From Amycolatopsis sp. GM8 (GTDB lineage: Bacteria > Actinomycetota > Actinomycetes > Mycobacteriales > Pseudonocardiaceae): a DNA stretch of 64,000 bases. Of this stretch, positions 8,334-16,731 are shown piece after piece (within the stretch, counting starts at the first letter, position 1; the number at the start of each line of letters is the position of its first letter). Made by a program: the position numbers and the translations under genes. The notes below the pieces were generated by a model. That model made no database searches, was not told where the DNA came from, and was given only the letters and a program-made list of their open reading frames with translations. The DNA is taken from NCBI RefSeq assembly GCF_021653975.1, contig NZ_JAJKFK010000002.1:558001-622000 (forward strand). Reading direction: 5' to 3'.

Positions 8334-9032
8334 TCAGTCCTTCCGGTCTTCCCAGGCTCGCACCAAAGTAGAGAGCCCGGCAGGCAGCGTGCACATCAGC
8401 CCATCGGGTGGAAGTCGCGTTTTGCCCTTGAGCCACGGTTCCAGCTGATCAATCGTGTCCTGGTCGAGGCCCAGCCGGGTCAGCCCGACCACGTTCAGGC
8501 CGGCGACCCGGGCGGGGTTGCCGACCGCGATCGTGAACGCGCCGACCTCACGGCGGACGGCCGCGCCCATGCCCACCATGGCGCCCGGTCCGACCCGCAC
8601 ATGTTGATGGACGGTTACGCCCATCCCGAGGTTGGCTCGCGACCAGATCCGGACATGCCCGCCCAGCACGACATTGGAGGCCAAGGTCACCGCGTCCCCG
8701 ATGAGGCAGTCGTGCGCGACATGACTTCCTCGCAGGTAGTAGCCGTCATCGCCGAGTACCGTCGGCCGCCGCGTGCCCTGGTGCACGCTCGCGTACTCCC
8801 GGATCCGGTTCCGGTTCCCGATGCGCACCCCCGCGCCCGCGGGCTCGTCGTCCCACGCCGGATGCGGGCCGTCGCGGTCCTCCGCCGGGGTGCCGATGGT
8901 CACGTGCGGGCCGATCCAGTTGCCGTCGCCGATGGCCGCCGGCCCGGTGATGACCGTGTACGGCCCGATCACGTTGCCGGTCCCGAGCTCGACACCCGGC
9001 CCCAGCACCGCGGTCGGGTGGATGCGATTCAT
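8334..9032 (-). CDS. LpxA-like left-handed beta-helix acyltransferase
   Basis: A 232-residue hexapeptide-repeat acyltransferase. Beyond generic repeats it carries features of LpxA, the acyl-ACP:UDP-GlcNAc acyltransferase: HPTAVLGPG at the N-terminus, RIGNRNRIREYASVHQGT, the catalytic-type histidine in GSHVAHDCLIG (His 107, aligning with His 125 of E. coli LpxA), GVTVHQHVRVG, and GNPARVAGLNVVGLTRLG (171-188). LpxA proper is about 260 residues. It is the first gene of a minus-strand operon and lies 3 bases before an ACP gene, which fits an ACP-dependent enzyme. It is divergent from aminotransferase and dehydrogenase genes whose homologues make UDP-GlcNAc3N. An actinomycete has no classical lipid A, so the acceptor is probably a different amino sugar. 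Confidence 0.85.
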   Translation of the reverse strand: MNRIHPTAVLGPGVELGTGNVIGPYTVITGPAAIGDGNWIGPHVTIGTPAEDRDGPHPAWDDEPAGAGVRIGNRNRIREYASVHQGTRRPTVLGDDGYYLRGSHVAHDCLIGDAVTLASNVVLGGHVRIWSRANLGMGVTVHQHVRVGPGAMVGMGAAVRREVGAFTIAVGNPARVAGLNVVGLTRLGLDQDTIDQLEPWLKGKTRLPPDGLMCTLPAGLSTLVRAWEDRKD

Positions 9033-9073
9033 GGGCAGCCACCCTACCCACAGGCCGAAAGAGGATGACCCGC

Positions 9074-10180
9074 ATGATTCCCCTCACCGTGGTCGACGTC
9101 CGCGACGCCGAGTCGCTCGTGATCGACGTGCTGCGCTCGGGTGGTCTCGCCCAGGGGCCGATGGTCAAGCGGTTCGAGGACGCGTTCGCCCGCGTCGCCG
9201 GCACCGCGCACGCGATCGCGGTGAACAGCGGGACGACCGCGCTGGTGGCGTCGCTGCAGGCGCTGGGTCTGCGGCCGGGGGACGAGGTGATCACGTCGCC
9301 GTTCACGTTCGTGGCCACGCTGAACGCGATCCTCCAGTCGGGCGCGACGGTCCGGTTCGCCGATGTGGCGCGGGCGGACTTCGCGCTCGACCCCGACTCG
9401 GTGGCGGAGCTGCTCGGCCCGCGGACCAAGGTGCTGCTGCCGGTGCACCTGTACGGGCAGATGGCGGACATGGGCAAGCTCGCGCCGCTGGCGGCCGAGC
9501 ACGGGCTGCACGTGGTCGAGGACGCCGCCCAGTCGGTCGGCGCGACTTTCCAGGGACAATCGGCCGGATCGTACGGTTTGGGCTGTTTTTCCTTGTACGC
9601 CACCAAGAACGTCACCACCGCCGAAGGCGGGGTGATCACCACCGACGACGACGAGCTGGCGGACCGGCTGCGCTTGTTGCGCAACCAGGGCATGCGCGCG
9701 CGGTACGCGTACGAGGCGGCCGGCTACAACTACCGGATGTCGGAGCTGCACGCGGCGGTCGGCATCCCGCAGCTGACGAAGCTCGACGAGCTGGTCGCCG
9801 CCCGGCAGCGCAACGCGCGGCAGCTGTCCACCGGGCTCGCCGGCACGCCCGGGCTCGCGGTGCCGGTCGTGCTGCCGGGGCGTTCGCATGTCTGGCACCA
9901 GTACACCGTGCTGATCGGGCCGCACGCGATGCTCTCGCGCGAGGAGCTGGCCGCGGAGCTGACGGAACGCGGGATCGGCACCGGCGTGTACTACCCGAAG
10001 CTCGTGTTCGACCACGACTGTTTCCGCGGCCATCCACAGATCCCGGCGGTGCGCCCGGAGGACTTCCCGGTGGCGCACACCCTGTGCCGGCAAGCGCTTT
10101 CCCTGCCCGTGCACCCGGCGCTGACCGAGTCCGATGTGGACACCATCGTCCGCGAGGTCCGAGAGGCGCTCGGCGCATGA
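9074..10180 (+). CDS. DegT/DnrJ/EryC1/StrS-family sugar aminotransferase
   Basis: A PLP-dependent sugar aminotransferase of about 368 residues. It has the NSGTTAL substrate/cofactor loop, PFTFVATLNAIL, VVEDAAQS and the Schiff-base lysine in LYATKNVTTAEGG (Lys 178 from this start). These enzymes transfer an amino group from glutamate to a keto-sugar nucleotide. Two in-frame ATGs exist, at 9065 and 9074; GAAAGAGG at 9057-9064 sits 9 bases before the second but touches the first, so 9074 is favoured. It overlaps the Gfo/Idh gene by 4 bases, a pairing seen in GnnB-GnnA and WbpE-WbpB, which act on carbon 3 of UDP-GlcNAc. The exact sugar is inferred. Confidence 0.9.
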   Translation: MIPLTVVDVRDAESLVIDVLRSGGLAQGPMVKRFEDAFARVAGTAHAIAVNSGTTALVASLQALGLRPGDEVITSPFTFVATLNAILQSGATVRFADVARADFALDPDSVAELLGPRTKVLLPVHLYGQMADMGKLAPLAAEHGLHVVEDAAQSVGATFQGQSAGSYGLGCFSLYATKNVTTAEGGVITTDDDELADRLRLLRNQGMRARYAYEAAGYNYRMSELHAAVGIPQLTKLDELVAARQRNARQLSTGLAGTPGLAVPVVLPGRSHVWHQYTVLIGPHAMLSREELAAELTERGIGTGVYYPKLVFDHDCFRGHPQIPAVRPEDFPVAHTLCRQALSLPVHPALTESDVDTIVREVREALGA

Positions 10181-11058
10181 GACTGGCTTTGGTGGGCACC
10201 GGCGTGATGGGCCGGTTGCACGCGCGGACGATCGCCGGGAACGAGTGGGCTTCGCTGGCGCGGGTGATCGAGCCGCGGGCCACGGCCGGGCTCGCGTGCG
10301 CGGCCGAATTCGGCGCGGACTGGGCACCTTCGCTCGATTCACTGTCCGATGTGGACGCCGTGGTGCTCGCGTCGGCGACCGAGTCGCATCACGAGCTGGC
10401 ACTCGAAGTTCTCAAGCAGGGCAAGCCTTTGCTCGTCGAGAAGCCGGTCGCGGACGAACTCGGCGCGGCCGAGGAGATCGTCCAGCTGGCGGAAAATCTG
10501 GACGTTCCGGTGATGTGCGGGTTCATCGAGCGGTTCAACCCGGCGGTGCTGGCCGCGGCGCGCCTCGTCGACGAGCCCGTGCACCTGATCGCGCAACGGC
10601 ACGGGCCGTACGCGCCGCGGATCCGGACGGGCGTCGCATGGGATCTGCTGGTGCACGACGTCGATCTCGCCATCCGGTTCCTCGGTGAGCCGGCGCGGGT
10701 CGCGTCGACGGCCGGGTACTTCCATCCGCGCTCGGCCGCGGGCGCGGAAGACGCCGTGGACGCGACCCTGTCGTGCCGCACCGGGATGGCCATGGTCTCG
10801 GCTTCCCGTCTGGCGCAACGGAAAGTGCGCACGGTGACGATCACCGAGCTGGACCGGGTGATCGAGCTGGACCTGCTGCGCCGCGAGGTCGTGGTGGTCC
10901 GGGAGTCAGGGCCGGAGGCGTATCCGGTCGTGGACAGGGAACCGCTCGCGGCTCAGCTCGACCATTTCCTCGACCTGGCCGCGGGCAGGATCGACGCGGC
11001 CGCCGAGCGCGCGTCGATCCTGCCCGCGCACCGCGTCATCGCGCGGGTGCTCAGCTGA
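10177..11058 (+). CDS. Gfo/Idh/MocA-family NAD(P)-dependent sugar oxidoreductase
   Basis: A 293-residue dehydrogenase with an N-terminal Rossmann motif VGTGVMG (6-12), the family EKP motif (LLVEKPV, about 86-92) and WDLLVHDVDLAIRFLG, containing the DxxxHDxD catalytic stretch (VHDVD). Its start ATGA overlaps the aminotransferase stop, so the pair is translationally coupled. In the GnnA/WbpB/WlbA families this enzyme oxidises the 3-hydroxyl of a UDP-GlcNAc derivative to give the ketone that the aminotransferase then uses. The last 8 bases overlap the convergent O-acyltransferase gene. Confidence 0.9.
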   Translation: MRLALVGTGVMGRLHARTIAGNEWASLARVIEPRATAGLACAAEFGADWAPSLDSLSDVDAVVLASATESHHELALEVLKQGKPLLVEKPVADELGAAEEIVQLAENLDVPVMCGFIERFNPAVLAAARLVDEPVHLIAQRHGPYAPRIRTGVAWDLLVHDVDLAIRFLGEPARVASTAGYFHPRSAAGAEDAVDATLSCRTGMAMVSASRLAQRKVRTVTITELDRVIELDLLRREVVVVRESGPEAYPVVDREPLAAQLDHFLDLAAGRIDAAAERASILPAHRVIARVLS

Positions 11059-11656
11059 AGTCGCCCGCCGGGGAGCCCCACGGGGTGATCGTGGCCTCCC
11101 GGCGGCGCTTGTTCTCCGCGCGCACCCGCTCGGCCTCGGTCTTGATGTACTCCTCGTCGTAGCGCTGGAACACCCGCGCCGGGTTGCCCGCGACGAGACA
11201 GCGCTCGGGAACATCCTTGGCCACCACGGAATTCGGCTGCACGGTCACGAAATCGCCGATCGTGACCCCCGGCATGACCACCACGTGCCCGCCGATGAAA
11301 CAGCCCTTGCCGATCGAGACCGGCGTGCGCTCGATGAGATCGCTGCCGGAATGGTTCTCCAGCATCATGTTCGCCAGCCAGCTGGAATGGGTGAACACGA
11401 GCGCGCCGACGCCGATGCTGGTGTGCTCGCCGATCATCAGCCCGCCGCTCGCGTCGAGCACGGCGTCCTCGCCGATCCAGCAGTGCTCGCCGAGCCGCAG
11501 ATGCTCCGGGCTGATGATCTTCGCCCGGTCGCGGATCCTGGTGCTGGCGGGCAAACCGAGGAAGCGGGCGCGTTCGGCGTCGTTGAGGTACTGGCCGACC
11601 AGATCGGTCAGGATCTGCGGCCGTAGCCGGTTGCTGCGCTCGTCGTCGAAGAACAC
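11051..11656 (-). CDS. hexapeptide-repeat O-acyltransferase (WbbJ/CysE-like)
   Basis: A 201-residue left-handed beta-helix acyltransferase of the sugar O-acetyltransferase type. Hexapeptide repeats run from LRLGEHCWIGEDAVLDASGG to SIGKGCFIGGHVVVMPGVTIG, and the C-terminal VAGNPARVF motif is typical. A THSSW segment supplies the likely catalytic histidine. The GTG at 11656 was chosen for the GGAGG ribosome site just upstream; the first 49 bases overlap the glycosyltransferase gene in another frame. It probably acetylates a sugar made or transferred by the neighbouring enzymes. The donor is most likely acetyl-CoA (family knowledge), the acceptor unknown. Confidence 0.85.
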   Translation of the reverse strand: MFFDDERSNRLRPQILTDLVGQYLNDAERARFLGLPASTRIRDRAKIISPEHLRLGEHCWIGEDAVLDASGGLMIGEHTSIGVGALVFTHSSWLANMMLENHSGSDLIERTPVSIGKGCFIGGHVVVMPGVTIGDFVTVQPNSVVAKDVPERCLVAGNPARVFQRYDEEYIKTEAERVRAENKRRREATITPWGSPAGDFS

Positions 11657-12810
11657 GCTGCCTCCAGTAATCGCAGATGATGCTTGGCCACGACGTCGAG
11701 TGCGAAGTGCTCGCGCACCAGCGCACTCTGCCGCCGGGCGAGGTCCGCCCGCCACGCCGGATCGTCCAGCAGCCCGATGACGGCCTCCGCGACGGCGGCC
11801 GGATCATCCGGCGGGACAAGGAGAATGTTGTCGCCGTTGCGCAGGTCCACACCCGGGTAGTTGTCGGCGGCGGCCGACGCGATGGTCGCCGTGCCGGACA
11901 GCATCGCCTCCAGCGACGCCGTTCCGCAGCCGCCGTTGAGGTCGTGCGTGACGATGTCGGCCGCGGCGAAGTACGACGGGACTTCGGCGCGGGGCACCGC
12001 GCCCCGGACGACGATCGCGTCCCGAACGCCGAGTTCCTCGGCCCGGTGCAGGAATTCGTCGTGGTACACGCGCCCGACGACGGTCACCTTCGTCTCGGGA
12101 TGCTTCGCGAGGATCGACGGCAACGCCTCGACGAGCGGCAACCGGTTCCGCAGCGGGATCACATGCCCGAGCGACACGATCGACGGGTTTTCCCTTGCCC
12201 CGGCATGGATTTCCGCGCGGTCGAAGAACTCCGTGTCGATCGGGATCGGCAGATGCGTCGAGTTCGCCGCGGTCGTGCCGTAGCGGCGGGCGCAGTAGTC
12301 GGCGCCGAGCTTGTCCAGCAGGATGTAGTGCGGGTCGATACGGCGCAGCATCGGCTTCACCAGCGCGGCGTCGAGCAGCCGGAAAACCGAGCGGTACCAA
12401 GGGTTTTCGCTGATGAGCAGGGTGTGGACGGTCAGCAGGCACGGCACCCCGAGCCGCCGCGCGTACCGGCCCGCGAGCCACGACAGGTCGAAGAACTGGC
12501 CGTGCAGGTGCAGCGCGTCAGGCTGGAACTCGTGCAGCAGCCGGCAGATCCGCCGCCGGTTTCCCGGCACGAGCGCCGTGAAGCTGAGATCGAAGTCGAT
12601 CGACAGGCCCAGCTTCGGCATCTTCGCCGCGGGCAGCCGGATGATCCGGTACCCGTCGCGCTCCTCCTCCGCCGGCGCCTGCCCGTATTCCGCGGTCAGC
12701 ACCAGCACGTCGTGCCCGGCCTGGGCGTACTTCGCCGCGAGCGCCGCGGCCATGTGCGCGCTCCCGCCCACGCGCGGCGGAAAGAAGTTGTTGACGACGG
12801 CGATGCGCAT
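11608..12810 (-). CDS. GT4-family glycosyltransferase
   Basis: A 400-residue retaining GT-B glycosyltransferase. The N-terminal acceptor domain starts with MRIAVVNNFFPPRVGGSAH, whose GGS loop is typical of GT4. The donor domain includes SLGHVIPLRNRLPLVEALP and the nucleotide-binding TASLEAMLSGTATIAS region (E-x7-E-type site; the first Glu is replaced by Gly in NGGCGTASLE). It would transfer a sugar from a nucleotide donor to a membrane or cytosolic acceptor. Translation overlaps the O-acyltransferase start by 49 bases, and the epimerase stop lies 5 bases upstream of this start, so the three are probably one operon. It is the only cytosolic-type glycosyltransferase in the locus. Confidence 0.88.
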   Translation of the reverse strand: MRIAVVNNFFPPRVGGSAHMAAALAAKYAQAGHDVLVLTAEYGQAPAEEERDGYRIIRLPAAKMPKLGLSIDFDLSFTALVPGNRRRICRLLHEFQPDALHLHGQFFDLSWLAGRYARRLGVPCLLTVHTLLISENPWYRSVFRLLDAALVKPMLRRIDPHYILLDKLGADYCARRYGTTAANSTHLPIPIDTEFFDRAEIHAGARENPSIVSLGHVIPLRNRLPLVEALPSILAKHPETKVTVVGRVYHDEFLHRAEELGVRDAIVVRGAVPRAEVPSYFAAADIVTHDLNGGCGTASLEAMLSGTATIASAAADNYPGVDLRNGDNILLVPPDDPAAVAEAVIGLLDDPAWRADLARRQSALVREHFALDVVAKHHLRLLEAACSSTTSAATGYGRRS

Positions 12811-12815
12811 GCCGC

Positions 12816-13748
12816 TCAGCCGTAGGACTCGACTAGTTCGCGCATGCCTTGTTCGACCGGGATGGTCGGCGCCCAGCCGAGGATTTCCCGGGCCCGGTCG
12901 ATGTTGGCGGCTCGCCGCGAGACCAGCACCTCGCGCGGGTTGAACTCGGGCTCGACGTCGGCGCCGACCGCGTCGGTGAGGATCTTCGCCAGGGTGGCGA
13001 TCGACGTGTCGATGCCGGTGCCGATGTTGACCGGCAGGTTCGCCCGCGGCGATTCCAGTGCCCGCACAACGGCTTTCGCGAGATCCGTGACGTGCACGAA
13101 GTCCATCGACTGCTCGCCGCGGCCGTCGATCACCGGCGGTTTGCCCGCGCGCAGCCGCTGGATGAAGTGGTTGATCACCGACGTGTAGTAGGCCTCGATC
13201 TTCTGCCCCGGCCCGTACACGTTGAAGAACCGCAGCGCCAGCCAGGACAGCCCGTGCCGGCGTTCGTAGAAGCCGAGCAGATCCTCGCCCGCGCGCTTGC
13301 TGATGCAGTACGGGGTCAGCGGGCGCAACGGGTCGTCCTCGTGCATCGGCAACCGGTCCGGCTCGCCGTACACCGACGCCGAGGACGCGAACACCAGCCG
13401 CTGCACGCCTTCCGCGGCCGCGGCGGCGAACACGTTGTGGTTGCCGGTCATGTTGATGTCGATCGACTCGTGCGGGTCCGCGACGGACTTGTTGATCGAC
13501 ACCGTGGCGAAGTGGATCACATGCGTGCAACCGCGGATCGCCTCGCGCACCGCGCCGCCGTAGCGCACATCGGCCTCGATCAGCTCGACCCGGCCGGTCG
13601 CGACGAACTCGTCGACGCGGGCCCGGTCCCCGCGGGTCATGTTGTCGAAGATCCGCACCGAGTAGCCGCTCTCGAGCAGCAGCGGAATCGTGTGCGCGGC
13701 GATGAACCCCGCGCCCCCGGTGAAGAAAACCTTGCGGTCAGGCATCAA
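12816..13748 (-). CDS. NAD-dependent NDP-sugar epimerase/dehydratase (extended SDR)
   Basis: A 310-residue extended short-chain dehydrogenase/reductase. The cofactor site is FFTGGAGFIAAH (8-19), the catalytic set is ASSASVYGEP (Ser about 124) with Tyr 147 and Lys 151 in PYCISK, followed by RFFNVYGPGQ and the substrate-region motif NIGTG. This is the GalE / NDP-glucose epimerase pattern. An ATG pair at 13748 and 13745 offers two starts. It overlaps the aminotransferase stop by 11 bases and precedes the glycosyltransferase by 5, so it probably prepares the donor sugar for that enzyme. 4-Epimerase versus 4,6-dehydratase cannot be decided by eye. Confidence 0.88.
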   Translation of the reverse strand: MMPDRKVFFTGGAGFIAAHTIPLLLESGYSVRIFDNMTRGDRARVDEFVATGRVELIEADVRYGGAVREAIRGCTHVIHFATVSINKSVADPHESIDINMTGNHNVFAAAAAEGVQRLVFASSASVYGEPDRLPMHEDDPLRPLTPYCISKRAGEDLLGFYERRHGLSWLALRFFNVYGPGQKIEAYYTSVINHFIQRLRAGKPPVIDGRGEQSMDFVHVTDLAKAVVRALESPRANLPVNIGTGIDTSIATLAKILTDAVGADVEPEFNPREVLVSRRAANIDRAREILGWAPTIPVEQGMRELVESYG

Positions 13749-14856
13749 CAGCTCCTCGAACGGCGTCGATCACTCGGTCTGCCTGCTCCTCGGTGAGCTC
13801 GGCGTGCATGGGGATGGCAAGGTGCCGGCGGAACGCGTCCGCGGACACGGGCAGCGGGCGCTGCCGGCCGTAGACGGGCTGCAGGTGCGAGGCGTAGGTG
13901 CCGAACGTGCAGCCGATCCCCCGCGCACGCAGCCCCGCCAGCACGCGGCCGCGGTCCAGTTCGGGCGCGAGCAGCAGAAGGTAGCTCTGCCAGGGATGTT
14001 CGCGATCCGGCAGCTCGGCCGGCACCTCGACCGCGTCGAGCTCCCGGAACGCCTCGGTGTACCGCTTGGCGACCGACCGCCGGGCGGCGAGCAGGCTCGG
14101 CAACCGGTCGAGCTGGGCGCCCAGGATCGCGGCCTGCACGTCGGAGAGCCGGAAGTTGTAGCCCAGCTCGTCGAACACCGGCACGTCCTCGCCGCGCCCG
14201 AACGCCGGCGCGACGCCGTACGAATGCGTCTTGCGGGCGCGCTCGATCAGCACCGCGTTGTCCGAGACGAGCGCGCCACCCTCGCCGGCGGTGATGCCTT
14301 TGCGGCCGTGGAAGGAAAAGGCCGCCAGGTCGGCGAGGCTGCCGGCGGGCCGGGTGCGGTAGGTCGCGCCGGCCGCGCACGCCGCGTCCTCGAACAGCCA
14401 GAGCCCGTGCCGGTCGGCGATCGCGCGGTACGCGTCGAAATCGCCCGGCTGCCCGGCGAGGTCCACGACGAGGATGCCGACCGTGCGGGGGCCGATCGCG
14501 GCCTCGATCGCCGCCGGGTCCGCGCAGAACGAGTCGGGCCGCACGTCGGCGAACACCGGCGTGGCACCGGACTGCAGCACGGCGTGCCCGGTGGCCGGAA
14601 AGGTGTAGTCCGCGACGACGACCTCGTCGCCGGGGCCCACGCCGAGTGCCCGCAGCCCCAGGAAGAGCGCGGAACCGCAGTTGCTCGTCGCGAGTGCGTG
14701 CGCGGTGCCGGTGAGGTTCGCGAACCGCGCCTCGAACCGCCGGCAGGTGGGACCGGCGCCGGCCAGCCAGCCCGAGGCGAACACCGCGGCGACGGCGGCG
14801 AGTTCGGGTTCGCCGACCGTCGGCCGGCCCAGCGGAATCGTCGGCGGAATTGTCAA
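13738..14856 (-). CDS. second DegT/DnrJ/EryC1/StrS-family sugar aminotransferase
   Basis: A sugar aminotransferase of about 372 residues, distinct from the one at 9.1 kb. It shows the SNCGSALFLGLRAL cofactor loop, ADYTFPATGHAVLQSG, FEDAACAAG and the PLP lysine in FSFHGRKGITAGEGG (Lys 186 from this start). Start choice: a GTG at 14871 extends the frame, but AAGGAG at 14868-14863 lies 6 bases before TTG 14856, so TTG is favoured; GTG remains possible. It heads the minus-strand operon of aminotransferase, epimerase, glycosyltransferase and O-acyltransferase, and is divergent from the LhgO-like gene. A second amino sugar is inferred. Confidence 0.87.
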   Translation of the reverse strand: MTIPPTIPLGRPTVGEPELAAVAAVFASGWLAGAGPTCRRFEARFANLTGTAHALATSNCGSALFLGLRALGVGPGDEVVVADYTFPATGHAVLQSGATPVFADVRPDSFCADPAAIEAAIGPRTVGILVVDLAGQPGDFDAYRAIADRHGLWLFEDAACAAGATYRTRPAGSLADLAAFSFHGRKGITAGEGGALVSDNAVLIERARKTHSYGVAPAFGRGEDVPVFDELGYNFRLSDVQAAILGAQLDRLPSLLAARRSVAKRYTEAFRELDAVEVPAELPDREHPWQSYLLLLAPELDRGRVLAGLRARGIGCTFGTYASHLQPVYGRQRPLPVSADAFRRHLAIPMHAELTEEQADRVIDAVRGAVDA

Positions 14857-14934
14857 GGGGGACTCCTTCACCTCGCGCGGAGTCTAAGCAGCAAACCCCC
14901 TCACTCGATCAGGCGAACCCGTACTCTGGGCCTC

Positions 14935-16122
14935 GTGGCACAGCGAGTGATCGTGATCGGCGGCGGGATCCTGGGTCTGGCGGTGGCCTGGGAACTGACC
15001 CAGCGGGGTGGCAACGTGACCGTGCTGGAGAAGGAAAATACCTGGGCGGCACACCAGACCGGACACAATTCCAATGTCGTGCACGCCGGTCTCTACTACA
15101 AGCCGGGTTCGGCCAAGGCGCGGATGTCCGTCGCGGGCAACAAGTCCATTGTGGACTTCGCGCGGGTGAACGGGGTCGGCGTCGAGGTGTGCGGCAAGCT
15201 GGTCGTCGCCACCACCGAGGCCGAACTGCCGGCGCTCGGCGTGCTCGCCCAGCGGGCCGAGGCGAACGGCGTCCCGGCGAAGCTGATCTCCGGCGAGGAG
15301 GCGCGCGAGTACGAGCCGGAGGTCTCGTGCGTCAAGGCGCTACGGGTCGAGTCCACCGGCATCATCGACTTCCCCGGCGTGTGCGCGGCTCTCGTCCGGC
15401 TGCTCGAAGACAAGGGCGCCGAGCTGCGGCTCGGCACGCCCGCGCTCGGCATCCGGCCCGGCCGCACGGGCGGCGTCGAGGTCGCCACCGGTCGCGAGGT
15501 GCTGCGGGCCGACGCGCTGGTGAACTGCGCGGGCCTGCAGTCCGACCGGGTCGCGGAACTGGCCGGGGTCACCCCGAGCGCCCGGATCGTCCCGTTCCGC
15601 GGTGAGTACTACGAGCTGCGCCCGGACCGGCGGCATCTCGTGCGCGGGCTCATCTACCCCGTGCCGGACCCGACGCTGCCCTTCCTCGGCGTGCACCTGA
15701 CCCGGATGCTCGACGGCAGTGTGCACGCGGGCCCGAACGCCGTGCTCGCCCTGCATCGCGAGGGCTACCGCTGGCGCGACATCTCCCCGGCCGACATCGC
15801 CGACGTCGCCCGCTTCGCCGGCACCTGGCGGCTCGCCCGGAAGTACGCCTTCCCGACCGGGCTCGACGAGGTGCTGCGCTCCCTGTCCAAACGCCGGTTC
15901 GCCGAGAGTCTCGCCCGGCTCGTCCCGGCCGTCGGGCCGGACGACCTCGTGCGCGCGGGTTCAGGCGTGCGCGCGCAGGCGCTGCTGCCTGACGGCTCGC
16001 TCGTCGACGACTTCCTGATCGAGACCGCCCCCAACCAGGTGCACGTGCTCAACGCGCCTTCCCCGGCGGCGACGAGCGCGCTGGAGATCGCGAAGCACGT
16101 GGCTAACTCGGTATCCGCTTAG
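14935..16122 (+). CDS. lhgO: L-2-hydroxyglutarate oxidase (LhgO-like FAD-dependent oxidase)
   Basis: A 395-residue FAD-dependent enzyme of the DAO family. The FAD Rossmann motif is VIGGGILGLAVAWEL, followed by the LhgO-type HQTGHNSNVVHAGLYY segment, FRGEYYEL and a C-terminal RAGSGVRAQAL. LhgO oxidises L-2-hydroxyglutarate, a side product of central metabolism, to 2-oxoglutarate, passing electrons to the respiratory chain or oxygen. GTG 14935 is the start: the Rossmann strand begins four codons later. It is divergent from the sugar aminotransferase and its last 20 bases overlap the convergent DUF3558 lipoprotein gene. Confidence 0.9.
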   Translation: MAQRVIVIGGGILGLAVAWELTQRGGNVTVLEKENTWAAHQTGHNSNVVHAGLYYKPGSAKARMSVAGNKSIVDFARVNGVGVEVCGKLVVATTEAELPALGVLAQRAEANGVPAKLISGEEAREYEPEVSCVKALRVESTGIIDFPGVCAALVRLLEDKGAELRLGTPALGIRPGRTGGVEVATGREVLRADALVNCAGLQSDRVAELAGVTPSARIVPFRGEYYELRPDRRHLVRGLIYPVPDPTLPFLGVHLTRMLDGSVHAGPNAVLALHREGYRWRDISPADIADVARFAGTWRLARKYAFPTGLDEVLRSLSKRRFAESLARLVPAVGPDDLVRAGSGVRAQALLPDGSLVDDFLIETAPNQVHVLNAPSPAATSALEIAKHVANSVSA

Positions 16123-16621
16123 CGACGATCGGCGCGGCCTTGCGCGCGGTGTCGCACGCCTTGGCCTCGTCGGTCATGTTCTGGCTGGCCAGCGCGATGA
16201 ACGAGCGGTCGGACAGGGTGACGGCGAGGTTGCACATCGAGTCGCCGAAGACACCCGGGTAGTTGTCCCAGGTGAGCCCGCCGAGCTGCTCCTGCGCGGT
16301 CGGCGCGTCGGAGAAGTACTCCCGCACGTTCAGGTCGGTCGCGTAGCTGATCTGCAGCTCGTCGTCGAACTCGGAGATGGGGTTCGTCGACCGCCACTCG
16401 CAGCTCGGCGGCACCCGCGCGCTCTTGTCCTCGGGCCGCGGCGTGCCGGGCGCCTGCAACCCCAGCTGCACGGCCTCGTCGCTGGTCAGCAGCGAGCAGG
16501 GATCGGTGGACGCCGTGGGCGCCACGGTCACCCGGCGCGGGTCGGGCTGCGGCATCCCGGTCACCGCGCTGGTACAGCCCGCGACCAGCAAGGCGGCCGC
16601 GACCACCAGCAGTCTGCGCAC
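16103..16621 (-). CDS. DUF3558-family lipoprotein
   Basis: A 172-residue secreted lipoprotein. The N-terminus MRRLLVVAAALLVAGCTS is a lipoprotein signal with lipobox VAGC (Cys 16). The mature part has the DPCSLLTSDEAVQLG start and a later SMCNLAV, giving the conserved cysteine pattern of DUF3558, a family nearly confined to Actinobacteria with no known function. A GTG start at 16621 is preceded by GGGGA. The 110-base gap to the divergent maleate-isomerase-like gene should hold both promoters. Confidence 0.88.
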   Translation of the reverse strand: MRRLLVVAAALLVAGCTSAVTGMPQPDPRRVTVAPTASTDPCSLLTSDEAVQLGLQAPGTPRPEDKSARVPPSCEWRSTNPISEFDDELQISYATDLNVREYFSDAPTAQEQLGGLTWDNYPGVFGDSMCNLAVTLSDRSFIALASQNMTDEAKACDTARKAAPIVAKRIPS

Positions 16622-16731
16622 GCTTCCCCCTCGAAACCTTTAACGGCCTGGTTACACACGCCGCCTTCTGTTTTCGCACGTAGAACCTACCGTCCCGAGT
16701 GGAGTCGCATGGGTGAGAAGGGAAAATTCCG

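Noticed and set aside
3686-9032. Lipid A biosynthesis
   Set aside because: Only an LpxA-like enzyme is present, without LpxC, LpxD or LpxB, and the rest of the window indicates a Gram-positive actinomycete.
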